Position numbers and translations under genes: made by a program. A model generated the notes under the pieces. The model did not search any database. It saw only the letters and a list, made by a program, of their open reading frames with translations, and was not told the origin of the DNA. Shown piece after piece: positions 6,209-7,588 of a stretch of 7,588 bases of DNA. The stretch lies in assembly GCA_022865525.1 (NCBI GenBank), contig JALHSV010000473.1, forward strand, positions 1 to 7,588, in the 5' to 3' direction. Every line of letters starts with the position of its first letter. Positions within the stretch are counted from its first letter, which is position 1. This stretch comes from Thermodesulfovibrionales bacterium (GTDB lineage: Bacteria; Nitrospirota; Thermodesulfovibrionia; Thermodesulfovibrionales; SM23-35).

Positions 6209-6868
6209 TCACCGAATCTCTCCACTTTTAACGATGACTATAGAGCGCATAATATCAGTTTGAGGCAGTGGAATCGTCAGCAGTTCATACTCAAGGTCTC
6301 CCACTTTTTTAAGCTCTTCCTGCACTTTTGGCCCTTTATTAAGAATAAAGATGCCGCCTCGTTTCACAATATGAGCTGTTTTTTGTATGAATTTGCTTAT
6401 ATCAAACAATGCCCTTGTCAGCACAACATCAACCGGGGTCACTAATTCTGCGAGTACTGTTATCTCTTCAATTCGTTTTTCGATTATCTTGATTCCCTCG
6501 ATTTTCAGTTGACGGGTTATATGTCTGAGAAAAGCGGCCTTTTTCCATGATGGCTCTATCAGGTACATTTCTATCTCAGGCCGGAGAATTTTAATCGGTA
6601 TCCCGGGAAACCCGGCGCCGCTCCCTATATCCGCAACCCGGACAATGCCCTGCGGTATTGGTCCGAGATAAAGGAGGGAATCGAGGAAGTGTTTGATAAC
6701 AATATCTTCATCGTTGCGTATTCCGGTCAGGTTACATGCCTTATTCCATTTTTTGAGTTCCGAAAGGTACGTGGAAAAAGCTGTAATTTTTTCATCTGAC
6801 GGGCTAAGACCTAAAGCTGAAAGGCCATCCTTCAGTATTTCTGCTGTCCTGGATTCGAGAAAATCCAT
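6209..6868 (-). CDS. rsmG: 16S rRNA (guanine527-N7)-methyltransferase RsmG (GidB)
   Basis: This SAM-dependent enzyme methylates N7 of G527 in 16S rRNA. Translated from the ATG at 6868 it has 219 residues, the normal length. Visible blocks are YLSELKKWNKACNLTGIRN (34-52), IKHFLDSL (58-65), the SAM-binding loop VADIGSGAGFPGIPI (78-92), the acidic strand end YLIEPSWKKAAFL (102-114), LTRAL (150-154) and LNKGP (176-180). I prefer the 6868 start because GGGGA lies 5 nt upstream. An in-frame ATG at 6880 would add four residues (MGIT) but has no ribosome binding site. It is not next to mnmG, parA or parB, its partners in many genomes. Directly upstream is the broken edge of the accessory segment, so its original promoter region may have been replaced. 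Confidence 0.96.
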   Translation of the reverse strand: MDFLESRTAEILKDGLSALGLSPSDEKITAFSTYLSELKKWNKACNLTGIRNDEDIVIKHFLDSLLYLGPIPQGIVRVADIGSGAGFPGIPIKILRPEIEMYLIEPSWKKAAFLRHITRQLKIEGIKIIEKRIEEITVLAELVTPVDVVLTRALFDISKFIQKTAHIVKRGGIFILNKGPKVQEELKKVGDLEYELLTIPLPQTDIMRSIVIVKSGEIR

Positions 6869-6873
6869 CGTAA

Positions 6874-6878
6874 TCCCC
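6874..6878 (-). promoter_or_regulatory. rsmG: Ribosome binding site favouring the internal rsmG ATG
   Basis: GGGGA followed by TTACG and ATG (6868-6866) gives a 5-nt spacing. These bases would be codons 1-3 of the longer version that starts at 6880, which itself has no Shine-Dalgarno. The call is moderate because GGGGA is only a partial match. Confidence 0.45.
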
Positions 6879-6914
6879 ATAATAGCAAAGAAAATGCAGG
6901 CAATGATACACTAA

Positions 6915-7007
6915 TGAGAGGGATTTGTCCCTGACGCTTTCGGCTGAGATTTCGCGGATCGGCAGCGCAACTTTGATAAGGCGGGGGCAGTTGTTAGTCA
7001 AATTCAT
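6915..7007 (-). pseudogene. N-terminal remnant of a DUF1156-type DNA methylase
   Basis: An ATG at 7007-7005 opens a frame whose first 30 or so residues include PRLIK (8-12) directly followed by VALPIREISAESVRDKS (13-29). From memory of the family, this is the N-terminal signature of DUF1156-domain adenine-specific DNA methylases, which normally continue into a GH-ST-H-WW-RRPLA block and run to several hundred residues or more. Here the match stops after Lys-Ser-Leu (about 6918) and the frame continues into sequence that is the 5' region and opposite-frame reading of rsmG. No catalytic motif remains, so this is a truncated, non-functional fragment. It overlaps the toxin stop by 14 bp, as if it had been the third gene of the same transcript. 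Its GC content (39 of 70 bases at 6931-7000, hand count) is above that of adjacent 6841-6900 (26 of 60). The family call rests on recall of a short motif. Confidence 0.6.
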
Positions 7008-7281
7008 GTGGCCATTTTCTCGCAGCATGAAGCACGCGCAAAATTTCAATGTTATTGTTCTTCACGCGGTATGGGATAATGTAAGGCAAAGCACTCATGA
7101 TAAGCTCACGCGTTCCCTCGACCCTTCCGGGCCTCCCGATGTCGGGATGTTCAGTGAGCGGATCAACGCTTTTTTTGATCAGACCGGCAACTCTATTCGC
7201 AGTTTGCGGTTTGTTCGCCGCTATGAATTTTCTGATTTCAATGAGATCTGAAATTGCCTCATCGAGCCATCTTATCCGCAC
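6994..7281 (-). CDS. RelE/ParE-family toxin of a type II toxin-antitoxin system
   Basis: This 95-residue toxin has the RelE/ParE fold. ParE members poison DNA gyrase and RelE members cleave mRNA; wording closer to ParE is seen here, but the target is inferred. The family pattern is clear: an N-terminal strand and helices (IRWLDEAISDLIEIRKFI), then EHPDIGRPGRVEGTRELIM (44-62), PYIIPYRV (66-73) and the C-terminal IEILRVLHAARKWP (78-91) with Arg82, His85 and Arg88. The length is normal and no residue looks lost, so it is probably active. The start is GTG at 7281, set by AAGGAG 8 nt upstream (7295-7290), and it overlaps the antitoxin gene end by 10 bp. This coupling keeps toxin synthesis below antitoxin synthesis. 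Its 3' end overlaps the methylase remnant. Confidence 0.93.
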   Translation of the reverse strand: MRIRWLDEAISDLIEIRKFIAANKPQTANRVAGLIKKSVDPLTEHPDIGRPGRVEGTRELIMSALPYIIPYRVKNNNIEILRVLHAARKWPHEFD

Positions 7282-7541
7282 TGCGGAGGCTCCTTCTCAT
7301 TTTCTGTCCCCCATGTTTCAAGCCATGCAGAAACATCCTCGTGAGCGACGAACTTTGCGTCAGAACTGTCGGCTTTACTCACGGCTTTCTTAATGGCCTT
7401 AACCTGCCATTCATTCAGTTCAAGGTAGTCCTGAAGCGCGCGTGTTACAAGATACGATTTCGAACGAGCGACAGATTCTGCAAGGCGGTCAAGCCTCTCT
7501 TTTGTCTGCTCATCAAGCCTTATTGTCAATGTTGTGCTCAT
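7272..7541 (-). CDS. Ribbon-helix-helix (CopG/ParD-like) antitoxin
   Basis: This 89-residue protein is predicted to neutralise the ParE-like toxin encoded just downstream and to repress the operon. The N-terminal ribbon-helix-helix domain spans about residues 2-46: DNA-contacting strand STTLTIRLDEQ, helix TKERLDRLAES, and the turn plus second helix RSKSYLVTRALQDYLE. The C-terminal tail (about 47-80, QVKAIKKAVSKADSSDAKFVAHEDVSAWLETWG) is the usual toxin-binding segment. The ATG at 7541 is preceded by AGGAGG at 7555-7550 with 8-nt spacing. A promoter and a pair of direct repeats lie immediately upstream at 7557-7573. RHH dimers often bind such short repeats, so autoregulation is likely. The gene order antitoxin then toxin is the common one. 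Confidence 0.93.
   Translation of the reverse strand: MSTTLTIRLDEQTKERLDRLAESVARSKSYLVTRALQDYLELNEWQVKAIKKAVSKADSSDAKFVAHEDVSAWLETWGTENEKEPPQCG
7290..7295 (-). promoter_or_regulatory. Ribosome binding site fixing the toxin GTG start
   Basis: AAGGAG lies inside the antitoxin coding sequence, 8 nt ahead of the GTG at 7281-7279. It supports the GTG start, and the N-terminus then begins directly with the first beta strand of the toxin fold. Confidence 0.65.
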
Positions 7542-7556
7542 TGTTTATACCTCCTG

Positions 7557-7573
7557 TAACACATTATAACACA
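7557..7573 (-). promoter_or_regulatory. Toxin-antitoxin promoter (extended -10) within direct repeats
   Basis: On the minus strand the sequence TGTGTTATAATGTGTTA contains a perfect extended -10 element, TG-T-TATAAT, at 7571-7563. It also contains two copies of TGTGTTA spaced exactly 10 bp apart, one helical turn, flanking and overlapping that -10. The -35 position would fall at or beyond the right edge, so it cannot be judged. The layout fits occupation by RHH antitoxin dimers on one DNA face, shutting off the promoter. Confidence 0.6.
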
Positions 7574-7588
7574 AAGCAAGACAATGCA

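Noticed and set aside
6804..6914. Continuation of the methylase-like frame into rsmG
   Set aside because: After the Lys-Ser-Leu at about 6918 the translation loses all family similarity and is simply the alternate frame of the rsmG 5' end.
6925..7559. Several plus-strand frames across the toxin-antitoxin genes
   Set aside because: They are antisense to two well-recognised genes and show no family features.

Overview
The window is a piece of bacterial chromosome with housekeeping genes on both strands and a small accessory segment at its right end. Bacterial Rho, RsmG and a class I GAPDH rule out an archaeon. A two-gene SufC/SufB-like Fe-S assembly pair and a DUF1015 protein suggest an anaerobic or deep-branching Gram-negative lineage such as Nitrospirota or Desulfobacterota. 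That placement is an inference from gene content and was not tested by a search.

Left part (1-4266, all minus strand). Read in the direction of transcription, the order is smsC-like ATPase, smsB-like scaffold, DUF1015 protein, then gap (NAD-dependent glyceraldehyde-3-phosphate dehydrogenase), which runs off the left edge. The ATPase and scaffold genes overlap by 10 bp and surely form one unit. The next two genes follow after gaps of 82 and 76 bp and may be read from the same transcript or from a weak internal promoter. None of sufD, sufS, sufE, sufU or sufA is present in the window, so the pair looks like the reduced 'SMS'-type Fe-S system.

Middle part (4267-6194). A divergent intergenic region of about 240 bp separates the Fe-S operon from rho. 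It holds a sigma70-like promoter for rho overlapped by a perfect 18-bp operator-like palindrome, a second 10-bp palindrome beside it, and a hairpin in the rho leader. Rho (transcription terminator) is followed after 4 bp by a PaaI-type hotdog thioesterase.

Right part (6195-7588, minus strand). rsmG (16S rRNA m7G527 methyltransferase) converges on the thioesterase gene with a 14-bp gap. Upstream of it lies a ribbon-helix-helix antitoxin / ParE toxin pair with its own promoter and a probable autoregulatory operator. The toxin gene overlaps the start of a truncated open frame that reads like the extreme N-terminus of a DUF1156-type DNA methylase. The match stops abruptly just upstream of rsmG, so this end looks like the eroded edge of an acquired, possibly defence-related island.

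The items most worth checking are the DUF1156 remnant and its junction, the palindrome on the rho promoter, the SMS-type Fe-S pair, and the repeats on the toxin-antitoxin promoter. I saw no tRNA, rRNA, CRISPR array or insertion sequence.
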